From Carideicomes alvinocaridis (GTDB lineage Bacteria; Pseudomonadota; Alphaproteobacteria; Rhodobacterales; Rhodobacteraceae), in contig SRJI02000040.1 in the NCBI GenBank assembly GCA_005473895.2, forward strand, positions 1 through 45,266: DNA of 45,266 nucleotides. The letters are read 5' to 3'. The translations under genes and the position numbers were made by a program. Shown in pieces: positions 15,524 through 23,640 of the stretch; position 1 is the first letter of the stretch; every line of letters begins with the position of its first letter. The notes under the pieces are model-generated. The model made no database searches, was not told the DNA's origin, and worked only from the letters and a program-made list of their open reading frames with translations.

Positions 15524-17779
15524 ATGAACGAGCTACCCACCAAGGCGCAGATCCTCGACTGGATCTCGGAGAACCCCACCCAGACCTCGAAGCGCGACAT
15601 TTCCCGCGCCTTCGGGATCAAGGGTGCGCAGCGCATCGACCTGAAGCGCATCCTGAAAGAGCTGGAGGACGAGGGCCACCTGGAGAAGCGGCGCAAGACC
15701 TACCGCGACCCTGACCGGCTGCCCCCGGTCTCGGTGCTGCAGGTCATGGCGCCGGATGCCGATGGCGATCTCTTTGCCAAGCCGCTGGAATGGCACGGCG
15801 AGGGGCCGGAGCCGCGGGTGATCATGGTGCTGCGCGCCTCGGACCCGGCGCTGGGGCAGGGGGACCGGGTGCTCGCCCGCCTGCAGGAGGTGAAGGGCGA
15901 GGATCACCATTACGAGGGCCGGCTGATCCGCCGCATCGGCACCAACCCGCGCCGCGTGCTGGGCATCTTCCGCAAGGGGGCCGAAGGCGGGCGCATCCTG
16001 CCCATCCACAAGGGCGACGGCAAGGAATGGTCCGTCGCCTCCGACGCCACTTTCGGCGCCAAGGACGGCGAGCTGGTGGAGGCCGAGCAGGCCGGGCCCA
16101 AGGGCCGCCTCGGCCTGCCCAAGGCGCGGGTGGTGGAGCGGCTGGGCGATCCCTCCGCGCCCAAGGCGGTATCGCTGATCGCCATCCACCAGCACGGCAT
16201 CCCCCACGACTTCCCCGACGAGGTGGTGGAAGAGGCCGACGCGATGAAGCCGGCCGGTCTGAAGGGCCGCGAGGATCTGCGCGACCTGCCGCTGGTGACC
16301 ATCGACCCCTCGGATGCGCGCGACCATGACGACGCGGTCTGGGCCCATGCCGACGACGACCCGAAGAACGAGGGCGGCCACGTGATCTGGGTCGCCATCG
16401 CCGACGTGGCGCAATACGTGCGGCCGGGCACCGCGCTCGATGCCGAGGCGCGCAAGCGGGGGAATTCGTCCTATTTCCCGGACCGCGTGGTGCCGATGCT
16501 GCCCGACCGGCTGTCGGGTGACCTGTGTTCCCTGCACGAGGGCGTGCCGCGCGCCTGTCTTGCCGTGCGGATGCAGATCGACGCCCATGGCCAGAAGGTG
16601 GGCCACCGCTTCGTGCGCGGAATGATGCGCTCCGCCGCCTCGCTGACCTATGCCGAGGTACAGGAGGCGCAGGACGGCGCGCCGAACGACAAGTGCGGCC
16701 CCCTGATGGAGGAGGTGATCGCGCCGCTCTACGCCGCCTATCACGCGCTGCGCTCCGCCCGCGAGGAGCGGCAGCCGCTCGACCTGGACCTGCCCGAGCG
16801 CAAGGTGGTGCTGTCGGAGGAGGGCGAGGTGCTGTCGGTCAGGTTCGCCGACCGGCTGGACGCCCACAAGCTGATCGAGGAATTCATGATCCTCGCCAAC
16901 GTGGCCGCGGCCGAGACGCTGATCGCGAAGAAGTCGCCGCTGCTCTTCCGGGTGCACGAGGAACCCTCGCCCGAAAAGCTCGAAAGCCTGCGCGACACCG
17001 CCGAGGCCGCGGGCTTCAGCCTCGCCAAGGGGCAGGTGCTGAAGACCGCGCACCTGAACCGGCTGCTGCACGATGCGGCGGGTTCCGACGAGGCGGAGTT
17101 GATCAACCTCTCGACCCTGCGGTCGATGACGCAGGCCTATTACTCGCCGGCGAATTTCGGTCATTTCGGCCTCGCGCTGCAAAGCTACGCGCATTTCACC
17201 TCGCCCATCCGGCGCTATGCGGACCTGATCGTGCACCGCGCGCTGATCACCGCCCATGGCTGGGGCGATGACGGGCTGTCCAAGGCCGAAGAAGAGCGGC
17301 TGGAACAGACCGCCGTGCATATCTCCGACACCGAGCGCCGGTCGATGGTGGCGGAGCGGGACACCAATGACCGCTACCTCGCCGCCTACCTGTCCGAGCG
17401 CGTGGGCGAGGAATTCACCGGCCGCATCTCGGGCATCGCGCGGTTCGGCGTCTTCGTGAAGCTGGACGAGACCGGCGCCGACGGGCTGGTGCCGATGCGC
17501 GCGCTCGGCCACGAATTCTTCCACCTCGACCGCGACGCGGGCACGCTGACCGGGGCCGATTCCGGACGGGTGATCTCGCTCGGCCAGCGGGTGAAGGTGA
17601 AACTGGCCGAGGCCGCGCCGGTCACCGGGGGGATCGCGCTGGAGCTGATCTCGGTCGAGGGCGAGACGATGCCGCGGGGCCCGAAACCGGGCGGGCGGGG
17701 CAAGCCCGTGAAGCGCCGCGCGAAGAAGGCGAAGCGCAAGGACGACAAGGTCAAGCGCAAGGTGAAGCGCAAGCGCTGA
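15524..17779 (+). CDS. rnr: Ribonuclease R
   Basis: Processive 3'-5' exoribonuclease that degrades structured RNA and takes part in rRNA and mRNA quality control. The 751-residue protein begins with a winged-helix region (MNELPTKAQILDWISENP), followed by cold-shock-like domains. The RNB catalytic domain carries the metal-binding VTIDPSDARDHDDAVW and later FTSPIRRYADLIVHR. An S1 domain (GRISGIARFGVFVKL) and a Lys/Arg-rich tail close the protein. The ATG at 15524 fits the family start; a longer in-frame extension crosses the promoter region. Confidence 0.96.
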   Translation: MNELPTKAQILDWISENPTQTSKRDISRAFGIKGAQRIDLKRILKELEDEGHLEKRRKTYRDPDRLPPVSVLQVMAPDADGDLFAKPLEWHGEGPEPRVIMVLRASDPALGQGDRVLARLQEVKGEDHHYEGRLIRRIGTNPRRVLGIFRKGAEGGRILPIHKGDGKEWSVASDATFGAKDGELVEAEQAGPKGRLGLPKARVVERLGDPSAPKAVSLIAIHQHGIPHDFPDEVVEEADAMKPAGLKGREDLRDLPLVTIDPSDARDHDDAVWAHADDDPKNEGGHVIWVAIADVAQYVRPGTALDAEARKRGNSSYFPDRVVPMLPDRLSGDLCSLHEGVPRACLAVRMQIDAHGQKVGHRFVRGMMRSAASLTYAEVQEAQDGAPNDKCGPLMEEVIAPLYAAYHALRSAREERQPLDLDLPERKVVLSEEGEVLSVRFADRLDAHKLIEEFMILANVAAAETLIAKKSPLLFRVHEEPSPEKLESLRDTAEAAGFSLAKGQVLKTAHLNRLLHDAAGSDEAELINLSTLRSMTQAYYSPANFGHFGLALQSYAHFTSPIRRYADLIVHRALITAHGWGDDGLSKAEEERLEQTAVHISDTERRSMVAERDTNDRYLAAYLSERVGEEFTGRISGIARFGVFVKLDETGADGLVPMRALGHEFFHLDRDAGTLTGADSGRVISLGQRVKVKLAEAAPVTGGIALELISVEGETMPRGPKPGGRGKPVKRRAKKAKRKDDKVKRKVKRKR

Positions 17780-17857
17780 GACGGGGACACCCGCGAACCG
17801 GGTTTCCGGGCGATAGGGATCTTCCCCTCGGGGCGGCGTTTGCGATAACCTGCGGCT

Positions 17858-18808
17858 ATGACCGTCACCCTGCGCCAGCTCACCTATTTCAAGGCCCTCG
17901 CCGAGCATCGGAATTTCCGCCGCGCGGCCGAATCCTGCCATGTCTCGCAGCCCGCCCTGTCGGTGCAGATCCGCGAACTGGAGGCGGGGCTGGGCGCGGA
18001 GCTGGTGGAGCGGCAGGCGCGGGCGGTGGTGCTGACCCCCTTCGGACGCCAGATCCTCGCCCATGCAGACCGGGTCCTGGCCGAGGTGGAGGCGCTGGAA
18101 CAGGCGGCACGCTGGCGCTCCGGCCTGTCGGGCCACCTGTCGCTGGGGGTGATCCCGACCATCGCGCCCTACCTGCTGCCCGACGTGCTGGCGGCGCTGC
18201 GCTCGCGCGACATCTCGCTCGACGTGCAGGTGCGCGAGGGCAAGACCGAGCGGCTGCTGGCGGATCTGCGCAGCGGCGACCTGGACGTGGCGGTCATGGC
18301 GCTGCCCACCGGCGCCGAGGGGGTGGAGGAAATTCCGCTTTTCGAGGATCGCTTCCTGCTGGCCGGCACCGAAACCCGCATCGCCTCGCTCGGCGGTGAG
18401 GCCGAGGGGCTGCGGCCCACGGGGCTCGGGGACGGCCAGCTCATGCTGCTGGAGGACGGGCATTGCCTGACCGACCAGGCGCTCGAGGTCTGCGGGCGGG
18501 GGCGCGGCCATGCGCAGATCAACATGGGCGCCTCGTCCCTCGCGACGCTGGGGCGGCTGGTGGCGGCCGGGTTCGGCCTGACCCTGATGCCCGAGCTGGC
18601 GGCGCTGACCGAGCGCGCGGCCTCGCCGGGCATGGTGCTGACCCGCTTCGCCGCGCCGGAGCCGTCGCGCAGCATCGGCCTGGTCCGGCGGCGAGGCGGC
18701 GCGCAGGGCGACTGGCTGGCCGAACTGGCCGCGATCCTGACCCAGGCCGGGCGGACCGAGATCGCCCGCGCCCGCAGCGCCATCGACCCGCACCGCGACG
18801 CCGCCTGA
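17858..18808 (+). CDS. oxyR: Hydrogen-peroxide sensing LysR-type regulator OxyR
   Basis: A 316-residue LysR-family activator with an N-terminal winged HTH (RQLTYFKALAEHRNFRRAAE and SQPALSVQIRELE) and a periplasmic-binding-like sensor domain. Two cysteines sit nine residues apart in EDGHCLTDQALEVC (Cys203 and Cys212), at the place of the E. coli Cys199/Cys208 redox switch. That makes a peroxide-sensing OxyR much likelier than a generic LysR protein. A GATAAC -10-like hexamer lies 8 nt before the ATG and no Shine-Dalgarno is seen. It faces a peroxiredoxin gene, a plausible target; katG is not in the window. Confidence 0.9.
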   Translation: MTVTLRQLTYFKALAEHRNFRRAAESCHVSQPALSVQIRELEAGLGAELVERQARAVVLTPFGRQILAHADRVLAEVEALEQAARWRSGLSGHLSLGVIPTIAPYLLPDVLAALRSRDISLDVQVREGKTERLLADLRSGDLDVAVMALPTGAEGVEEIPLFEDRFLLAGTETRIASLGGEAEGLRPTGLGDGQLMLLEDGHCLTDQALEVCGRGRGHAQINMGASSLATLGRLVAAGFGLTLMPELAALTERAASPGMVLTRFAAPEPSRSIGLVRRRGGAQGDWLAELAAILTQAGRTEIARARSAIDPHRDAA

Positions 18809-18971
18809 ACACGGCAGAGGGGCCGCGGTTGCGGCGTCTTGGGGCGTGGGCCCCTTTCGTCGTGATGGACAGTTGTAGCCCGAGGTCACGGAACCCGGGC
18901 CAAGCTGTGACAGCCGGCTGCGCCAGGGACGCCGGCGACGGAAAACGCCAGCGACCCCCGCCCCATGAAAA

Positions 18972-18995
18972 AGGGCCCGCGCGATGGCGGGCCCT
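18972..18995 (-). terminator. Intrinsic terminator of the peroxiredoxin gene
   Basis: AGGGCCCGC (18972-18980) and GCGGGCCCT (18987-18995) form a perfect 9 bp GC-rich stem with a 6 nt loop, followed on the minus strand by a run of five T. It lies 25-48 nt after the peroxiredoxin stop. Confidence 0.85.
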
Positions 18996-19019
18996 GATCC
19001 GGTCTCGATCGAAGGAGGC

Positions 19020-19568
19020 TCAGGCGGCGGCGCCGGCGGCTTCCTTCTCGAGGTATTCCAGCAGGTTTTCCGGGCTGGAGACGCCATAGGGGTCTTCGCC
19101 GTGGTTGTCGCACATGCCCGGCTCCTCGAACCATGCCTCGACGACACCGTCGTTGACGATGGCCGCATAGCGCCAGGAGCGCATGCCGAAGCCGAGGTTA
19201 TCCTTGGCCACCAGCATGCCCATCTTGCGGGTGAACTCGCCCGACCCGTCGGGGATCACCTTGACGTTTTCCAGGCCCTGGGCCTTGGCCCACTGGTTCA
19301 TCACGAAGCTGTCGTTCACCGACAGGCAGTAGATGTCGTCGATGCCCATCTCCTGGAACTTCGTGAAGTTCTTCTCGAAGCCCGGCAGCTGGTAGGTGGA
19401 GCAGGTGGGGGTGAAGGCGCCCGGCAGGGAGAACAGCACGACGCGCTTGCCCTTGAAGAAATCCGCTGTGGTCTTGTCTTCCCAGCGGAAGGGGTTGGAC
19501 CCGCCGACGGATTCGTCGCGGACACGGGTGCGGAAGGTGGCGTTCGGAAGGCTCAATCCGGCTTTCAT
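19020..19568 (-). CDS. Prx5-type peroxiredoxin
   Basis: Thiol peroxidase that reduces hydrogen peroxide and organic peroxides. The 182-residue protein has the peroxidatic Cys56 in SLPGAFTPTCSTYQLPGFE and the active-site arginine region GFGMRSWRYA. An additional Cys153 in EEPGMCDNHGEDP could act as resolving cysteine or be glutathionylated. No glutaredoxin domain is fused. AAAGGAG precedes the ATG. It converges with oxyR and ends in a strong terminator. The long upstream gap toward lipA holds its promoter, which I could not define. Confidence 0.93.
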   Translation of the reverse strand: MKAGLSLPNATFRTRVRDESVGGSNPFRWEDKTTADFFKGKRVVLFSLPGAFTPTCSTYQLPGFEKNFTKFQEMGIDDIYCLSVNDSFVMNQWAKAQGLENVKVIPDGSGEFTRKMGMLVAKDNLGFGMRSWRYAAIVNDGVVEAWFEEPGMCDNHGEDPYGVSSPENLLEYLEKEAAGAAA

Positions 19569-19935
19569 CTCTGGGCTCCTTTGGACTGGTCTTTGAATGT
19601 CTGGATCGGGGATGACCTAGCCACTCCGCCGCAGCGCCGCAATACCCCCGAGGCCGGTAACACCCGGAAAATGGCCACATTCCCCCGACCAGCCCGCAAG
19701 AAGGGCAGGCACGCTTTCCGCGCTTGCAGTATCGGAAGATCCGCTATGCGCCGAGCGGGAAACAGGCGCCGTCCCGACCGCCCCACGCGCCGCAAAAGGC
19801 GGGTCGCGGCGGCACGCGGACGGAAGAGGTGGGGACGGCCGCGCCCATGACAGGGCCGCCATGCACCGGCGGCACTTTCCCCGGCGGCCCCGGCGTTATA
19901 GGTATGGGGGACGGCAGACCACAGGGGACCAGACC
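19569..19935. other. Gap between divergent peroxiredoxin and lipA genes
   Basis: These 367 bp hold no convincing coding region; the short open frames are Arg/Pro/Gly-rich shadows. The peroxiredoxin Shine-Dalgarno is at the left end. A TATAGG hexamer near 19898-19903 could be the lipA -10, but no good -35 matches it. No terminator or long repeat was seen. Confidence 0.4.
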
Positions 19936-20886
19936 GTGCGCGACCTCAAGATTCCCGCTCAGCGCCATCCGGAAAAGGCACATCGCCCGGACAACGCCCA
20001 GCCGAAGAAGCCCGCCTGGATCAGGGTCAAGGCACCCTCGGGCCAGGGCTATGCCGAGACCCGGCGCATCATGCGCGACAACAACCTGGTGACGGTCTGC
20101 GAAGAGGCCGGCTGTCCCAACGTGGGCGAATGCTGGAGCCAGGGCCACGCCACCATGATGATCATGGGCGACATCTGCACCCGCGGCTGCACCTTCTGCA
20201 ACATCGCCACCGGCCGGCCCGAGACGCTGGACGCCTTCGAGCCGGGGCGCGTCGCCCACGCGGTCGAGAAGCTGGGGCTGAACCACGTGGTCATCACCTC
20301 GGTCGACCGCGACGATATCGACGATGGCGGGGCGGAGCATTTCGCCCAGACGATCCGCGCCGTGCGCCACCGCTCGCCCGGCACGACGATCGAGATCCTG
20401 ACGCCGGATTTCCTGAAATCCGTGCCCGGCTCGCTGGAGAAGGTGGTCGAATCGCGGCCCGACGTCTTCAACCACAACCTCGAGACGGTGCCGGGGCTCT
20501 ATCCCTCGGTCCGGCCGGGCGCGCGCTATTTCCACTCGCTGCGGCTGCTGCAACGGGTGAAGGAGCTCGATCCCGGCATGTTCACCAAGTCGGGGATCAT
20601 GGTGGGCCTCGGCGAGGGGCGCGAACAGGTGCACCAGGTGATGGACGACATGCGCGCGGCGGACGTGGATTTCCTGACCATCGGGCAATACCTGCAGCCC
20701 ACGCCCAAGCACCACGCGGTGGACCGGTTCGTGACGCCCGAGGAATTCGCGAGCTACGAGAAGGCGGCGCGCGGCAAGGGGTTCCTGATGGTCTCGGCCA
20801 CGCCTCTCACCCGGTCGTCCTACCACGCGGGCGAGGATTTCGCGCAGCTTCGGGCCGCCCGGGAGGCACGGTTGGGCCGGGTGTAG
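19936..20886 (+). CDS. lipA: Lipoyl synthase
   Basis: Radical-SAM enzyme that inserts two sulfur atoms into octanoyl groups on lipoate-dependent enzymes. The 316-residue protein has both Fe-S sites: the auxiliary cluster cysteines Cys55, Cys60 and Cys66 in [12 protein letters not shown], and the radical-SAM CxxxCxxC at Cys81, Cys85 and Cys88 (CTRGCTFC). The family C-terminal serine lies in TRSSYHAGE. The GTG at 19936 is preferred over an upstream ATG because AGGGGA precedes it and the protein family starts there. A twin-hairpin element follows the stop. Confidence 0.95.
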   Translation: MRDLKIPAQRHPEKAHRPDNAQPKKPAWIRVKAPSGQGYAETRRIMRDNNLVTVCEEAGCPNVGECWSQGHATMMIMGDICTRGCTFCNIATGRPETLDAFEPGRVAHAVEKLGLNHVVITSVDRDDIDDGGAEHFAQTIRAVRHRSPGTTIEILTPDFLKSVPGSLEKVVESRPDVFNHNLETVPGLYPSVRPGARYFHSLRLLQRVKELDPGMFTKSGIMVGLGEGREQVHQVMDDMRAADVDFLTIGQYLQPTPKHHAVDRFVTPEEFASYEKAARGKGFLMVSATPLTRSSYHAGEDFAQLRAAREARLGRV

Positions 20887-20934
20887 AAAACTCTTCAACG
20901 AAGAGTTTTGCAAAAGTCTTGGTTCAAGACTTTT
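20887..20934. repeat. Twin-hairpin element, copy 1 (bidirectional terminator-like)
   Basis: Two adjacent perfect 10 bp stems: AAAACTCTTC/GAAGAGTTTT with loop AAC (20887-20909), and AAAAGTCTTG/CAAGACTTTT with loop GTT (20912-20934), separated by GC. A-runs at the left and T-runs at the right allow termination in both directions. It lies between lipA (+) and the FAD monooxygenase gene (-). It shares architecture with 22238-22286 and 44295-44343. Confidence 0.75.
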
Positions 20935-20946
20935 CGGCGCGGCCCC

Positions 20947-22002
20947 TCAGCCCGAGATCAGCTGCCGGGCCAGAGCGCGGCCCAGCGGCGGCGCCGCCCC
21001 GGCCAGCCGCAAGAGTCCCGTCACCGCCATCCGGGCCGGCGGCCGCTGCGCCTGCAACAACCTGCGGCCCCGCTCGCTCTGGGCGATGACATGGGCGCCC
21101 GCGGCGTGGCGCGAGGCCGCGTAGCCCTCCATCCGCCCCTCCAGCAGGCGCTGCGCCAGCTCGGCGGCATCGGCGATCCCGAGGTTCATACCGCGGCCGC
21201 CCACCGGCGAATGGCAATGCGCGGCATCCCCGGCCAGCACGACGCGTCCTTGCCGATAGCGCTCCACCTGGCGGATCGAGATGGTGAAGCTGCCCGACCG
21301 GCGGATATGGGTAACGTTCATCGGCACCGGCAGCGCCTTCAGCGCGTCGGGCCGGCTGGAGATGATGCGGAACCGCGCCCGTTCCAGCGGCACCACCACG
21401 CAGACATCGCCGCCGGGCAGCAGGAAGCCGTTGAACCAGGCGGCATTCGGCCAGCCCTCCGCGTCCACGTCGGCGATCGACCAGTCGCCGGGCAGATCAT
21501 GGCCCGGATAGGCCACCCCCATCGCCTGGCGGACGGTGCTGTGGACGCCGTCGGCGCCGATCAGCCAGTCGGCCCGCGTCTCGCCCGACCTCGAGCGAAC
21601 GGTCACGCCGGTCGCGTCGGCGGCAAATCCCTCCACCGGGTCGCCGTAGCGCACCTCTACCCCGTGGTGCCGGAGCGCGTCGGAGAGATGCGTCTCCGTC
21701 CGGTCCTGGGCGAGGCCCCAGATCCGCGACTCCGCGTCGAAGTTGAGCGGCACCCGGGCCAGCCGCCTGGCGCCGCGATGGATGATCAGCCCCTCGAAGC
21801 GCACGGCCTCGGCGGCGATGCGCTCGGCCACGCCGGAGGGGCGGAGGATCTCCATCGAGCGGGGCAGGATGCCGACCGCGCGGCTGAAGGGCGAGGGCGT
21901 GTCGCGGCGTTCGAAGATCTCCACCTGCGCGCCCCGTCGCGCCAGTTCCAGCGCCGCGGTGAGGCCGGTGGGGCCGGCGCCGGCGATGGCGACCCGCAGC
22001 AT
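20947..22002 (-). CDS. FAD-dependent monooxygenase (UbiH/PHBH-type)
   Basis: A 351-residue group A flavin hydroxylase. It has the dinucleotide-binding AIAGAGPTGLTAALELARRGA at the N-terminus, the NADPH/FAD-bridging DG-type motif in WLIGADGVHSTVR, and the second FAD motif VVLAGDAAHCHSPVGGRGMN. The exact substrate is not determinable; relatives hydroxylate aromatic compounds or ubiquinone precursors. The upstream 59-codon gene ends 2 nt before this ATG, so the two are likely cotranscribed. The 3' end meets twin-hairpin copy 1. Confidence 0.88.
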   Translation of the reverse strand: MLRVAIAGAGPTGLTAALELARRGAQVEIFERRDTPSPFSRAVGILPRSMEILRPSGVAERIAAEAVRFEGLIIHRGARRLARVPLNFDAESRIWGLAQDRTETHLSDALRHHGVEVRYGDPVEGFAADATGVTVRSRSGETRADWLIGADGVHSTVRQAMGVAYPGHDLPGDWSIADVDAEGWPNAAWFNGFLLPGGDVCVVVPLERARFRIISSRPDALKALPVPMNVTHIRRSGSFTISIRQVERYRQGRVVLAGDAAHCHSPVGGRGMNLGIADAAELAQRLLEGRMEGYAASRHAAGAHVIAQSERGRRLLQAQRPPARMAVTGLLRLAGAAPPLGRALARQLISG

Positions 22003-22004
22003 GG

Positions 22005-22184
22005 TCAGAGCCGGCCCGGGCCGCGCAGGCGCTCGGCCGTCATCCAGTCGGGCCAGCCGATCCAGCGCTCCACGGCGTAGAGGGCGAGGCAGAGGGCGAT
22101 GACCGCCAGCACCAGGAGGACCTTGCGCCAGGAGGGCGGGTTGCGGGCCCAGCGGGACATGCGCAGGAACCAGATCGGGTTCAT
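22005..22184 (-). CDS. Small single-pass membrane protein, function unknown
   Basis: A 59-residue protein starting MNPIWFLRMSRWARNPPSW, with one predicted membrane helix (about residues 25-43, VLLVLAVIALCLALYAVER) and a Trp-rich tail. The ATG at 22184 has a strong AAAGGAGG 5-6 nt upstream, which supports real translation. I recognise no domain. It lies directly before the FAD monooxygenase gene (2 nt gap) and may be an accessory or regulatory peptide for it, or simply a cotranscribed passenger. Confidence 0.7.
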   Translation of the reverse strand: MNPIWFLRMSRWARNPPSWRKVLLVLAVIALCLALYAVERWIGWPDWMTAERLRGPGRL

Positions 22185-22237
22185 GGATCCTCCTTTCGGT
22201 TGCGTCCGGGTCCGGTATGCAGGGAGCCGGGCGGGGG

Positions 22238-22286
22238 AAAACTTTTGAACCAAAAGTTTTCAAAAAATCCTTGGTTCAAGGATTTT
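22238..22286. repeat. Twin-hairpin element, copy 2
   Basis: AAAACTTTTG/CAAAAGTTTT with loop AAC (22238-22260) and AAAATCCTTG/CAAGGATTTT with loop GTT (22264-22286), separated by 3 nt. The two hairpin tips, TTGAACCAA and TTGGTTCAA, are exact reverse complements. It starts 7 nt beyond the hpt stop and on the minus strand can terminate hpt. Confidence 0.75.
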
Positions 22287-22292
22287 GGTCGC

Positions 22293-22916
22293 TCACTCCT
22301 CTGCCGGGAAGCGCACCTTGCCGATGAAGGGCAGGTTGCGGTTGCGTTGCGCGTAGTCGATCCCGTAGCCCACCACGAATTCGTCGGGGATCTCGAAGCC
22401 GGTCCAGTCCGCCTTGAACGCCACCTCGCGCCGCGACGGCTTGTCCAGCAGGGCGATCGTCCGCAGGCGTCTCGGAAGCCGGCTTTCCAGCAGGTGGTGG
22501 ACATGGTGCATGGTGTGGCCGGTATCGACGATATCCTCCACCACCAGCACGTCGCGCCCCTCGATCCGGCCGCGGAGATCCTTGAGGATCCGCACCTCGC
22601 GGCTCGATTCCATGGCGTCGCCGTAGGAGGAGACCTCGAGGAAATCCACCTCCACCGGCAGGTCGATCTCGCGCACCAGGTCGGCGATGAAGATGAAGGA
22701 GCCACGCAGCAGCCCGACCACGACGAGCTGCTCGGTCTCGCGGAATTCCTGCTTGATCTCGCGGCACAGCTCCTCGAGCCGGGCGGCGATCGCCTTGGCG
22801 GAGATCATCTCGTCTATGACGTAATCGGGGCCCTGCGCGGCGCCGCCGGTCAGGCCGGTGGTGTCCTCGGTGGCGGGGCTGGCCGGGGCCTTCCGGGCCT
22901 CTGCGGTATCGGGCAT
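22293..22916 (-). CDS. hpt: Hypoxanthine phosphoribosyltransferase
   Basis: Purine salvage enzyme that makes IMP or GMP from hypoxanthine or guanine and PRPP. The type I PRTase core is intact: [19 protein letters not shown], the PRPP-binding [14 protein letters not shown], and [20 protein letters not shown] with [16 protein letters not shown] near the C-terminus. At 207 residues it is about 25 longer than usual; the extra is an Ala/Thr/Gly-rich N-terminal segment. An alternative start at the internal ATG ([12 protein letters not shown]) cannot be excluded. AGGA lies 7 nt before the chosen ATG. The 3' end carries twin-hairpin copy 2. Confidence 0.92.
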   Translation of the reverse strand: MPDTAEARKAPASPATEDTTGLTGGAAQGPDYVIDEMISAKAIAARLEELCREIKQEFRETEQLVVVGLLRGSFIFIADLVREIDLPVEVDFLEVSSYGDAMESSREVRILKDLRGRIEGRDVLVVEDIVDTGHTMHHVHHLLESRLPRRLRTIALLDKPSRREVAFKADWTGFEIPDEFVVGYGIDYAQRNRNLPFIGKVRFPAEE

Positions 22917-22947
22917 CGCGGCGTCCTGGCTGGTCTGTCGGCCTCCT

Positions 22948-22975
22948 GATTGCCAAAAGCCCGCGCCGATTGCCA
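22948..22975. promoter_or_regulatory. Direct repeat GATTGCCA upstream of hpt
   Basis: GATTGCCA occurs at 22948-22955 and again at 22968-22975, exactly 20 bp (two helical turns) apart, in the gap between hpt and the divergent START-domain gene. It could be a regulator site for hpt. No known regulator is assigned. Confidence 0.3.
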
Positions 22976-23104
22976 GCCTTTTCGCCCGGGAGGACCGCGT
23001 CGGGGCCGGCCCGGGACCGGTCCGGAGGGGCCGCGACGTCCTGCGGGGTTGAAACTCTTCCCGCCGCTTGGCATCTCCCTTTCACCCAGCAGCCAGAGCC
23101 AGAC

Positions 23105-23548
23105 ATGCCCACCCACGACGAAACCCGCCGCCTGCCCTACACGCCGCAACAGATGTACGACCTGGTGGCCGATGTCGGCCATTACCCCGATTTCCTGCCC
23201 TGGTGCGCCGCCGCCCGGGTGCGCAGCGTCACCCCCTTCGAGGAGGGCGAGGTGATGGAGGCGGACCTGGTGATCTCCTTCAAGGTGTTCCGCGAGCGGT
23301 TCGGCAGCCGGGTCACGCTCTGGCCGGAGAAGATGAGGATCGATACGGAATATCTCGACGGGCCCTTCCGCTACATGGAGGCGAACTGGGCCTTCGCCGA
23401 GGCGGAGGGCGGCTGCGAGGTCTCGTTCCACGTGGATTTCGAGTTCCGCAACGCCATGCTGCAGGGGATCATCGGGGTGGTCTTCAACGAGGCAATGCAG
23501 CGCATCGTGCGGGCCTTCGAACGGCGCGCCAAGGAGCTTTACGGCTGA
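23105..23548 (+). CDS. COQ10/RatA-type START-domain protein
   Basis: A 147-residue protein of the polyketide cyclase/START superfamily: PYTPQQMYDLVADVGHYPDFLPWC at the start, then DGPFRYMEANWAFAEAEGGCEVSFHVDFEF, and VVFNEAMQRIVRAFERRAKELYG. Mitochondrial COQ10 binds ubiquinone. The E. coli homologue RatA was proposed to block 70S assembly, but a coenzyme Q role is likelier in this family. The ATG at 23105 gives the normal family length; no clear Shine-Dalgarno is visible. It is divergent from hpt. Confidence 0.9.
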   Translation: MPTHDETRRLPYTPQQMYDLVADVGHYPDFLPWCAAARVRSVTPFEEGEVMEADLVISFKVFRERFGSRVTLWPEKMRIDTEYLDGPFRYMEANWAFAEAEGGCEVSFHVDFEFRNAMLQGIIGVVFNEAMQRIVRAFERRAKELYG

Positions 23549-23575
23549 GGGCGCCGCGCGGACGGTGAGGGCAGA

Positions 23576-23630
23576 GGGGGGCGCTGCCCCCCGCCTTCGG
23601 CTCCCCGCCATATTTGTGGACCAGAGAAGC
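23576..23630. repeat. Rhodobacteraceae-type intergenic repeat (GC hairpin plus ATATTTG tail)
   Basis: GGGGGGC/GCCCCCC (23576-23592) and the GCC-TTC-GGC mini-hairpin (23593-23601) are followed by CTCCCCGCCATATTTGTGGA and CCAGAGAAG. From memory, intergenic repeats of this layout are common in genomes of this family. Only this copy is in the window. It lies between two convergent genes. Confidence 0.5.
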
Positions 23631-23640
23631 GGCGCGCCGT

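Noticed and set aside
15533-19168. A 1211-codon minus-strand open frame across rnr and oxyR
   Set aside because: It is antisense to RNase R and OxyR with unmistakable motifs. The translation shows only Arg/His/Gln/Asp-rich shadow composition and no domain.
19617-19862. Small open frames between the peroxiredoxin and lipA genes
   Set aside because: They are Arg/Pro/Gly/Ala-rich, lack Shine-Dalgarno sequences and overlap each other on both strands without any recognisable feature.
20921-20934. GGTTCAA strings as tRNA T-loop remnants
   Set aside because: They are hairpin tips of the twin-hairpin element. No acceptor, D or anticodon arms can be folded around any copy.
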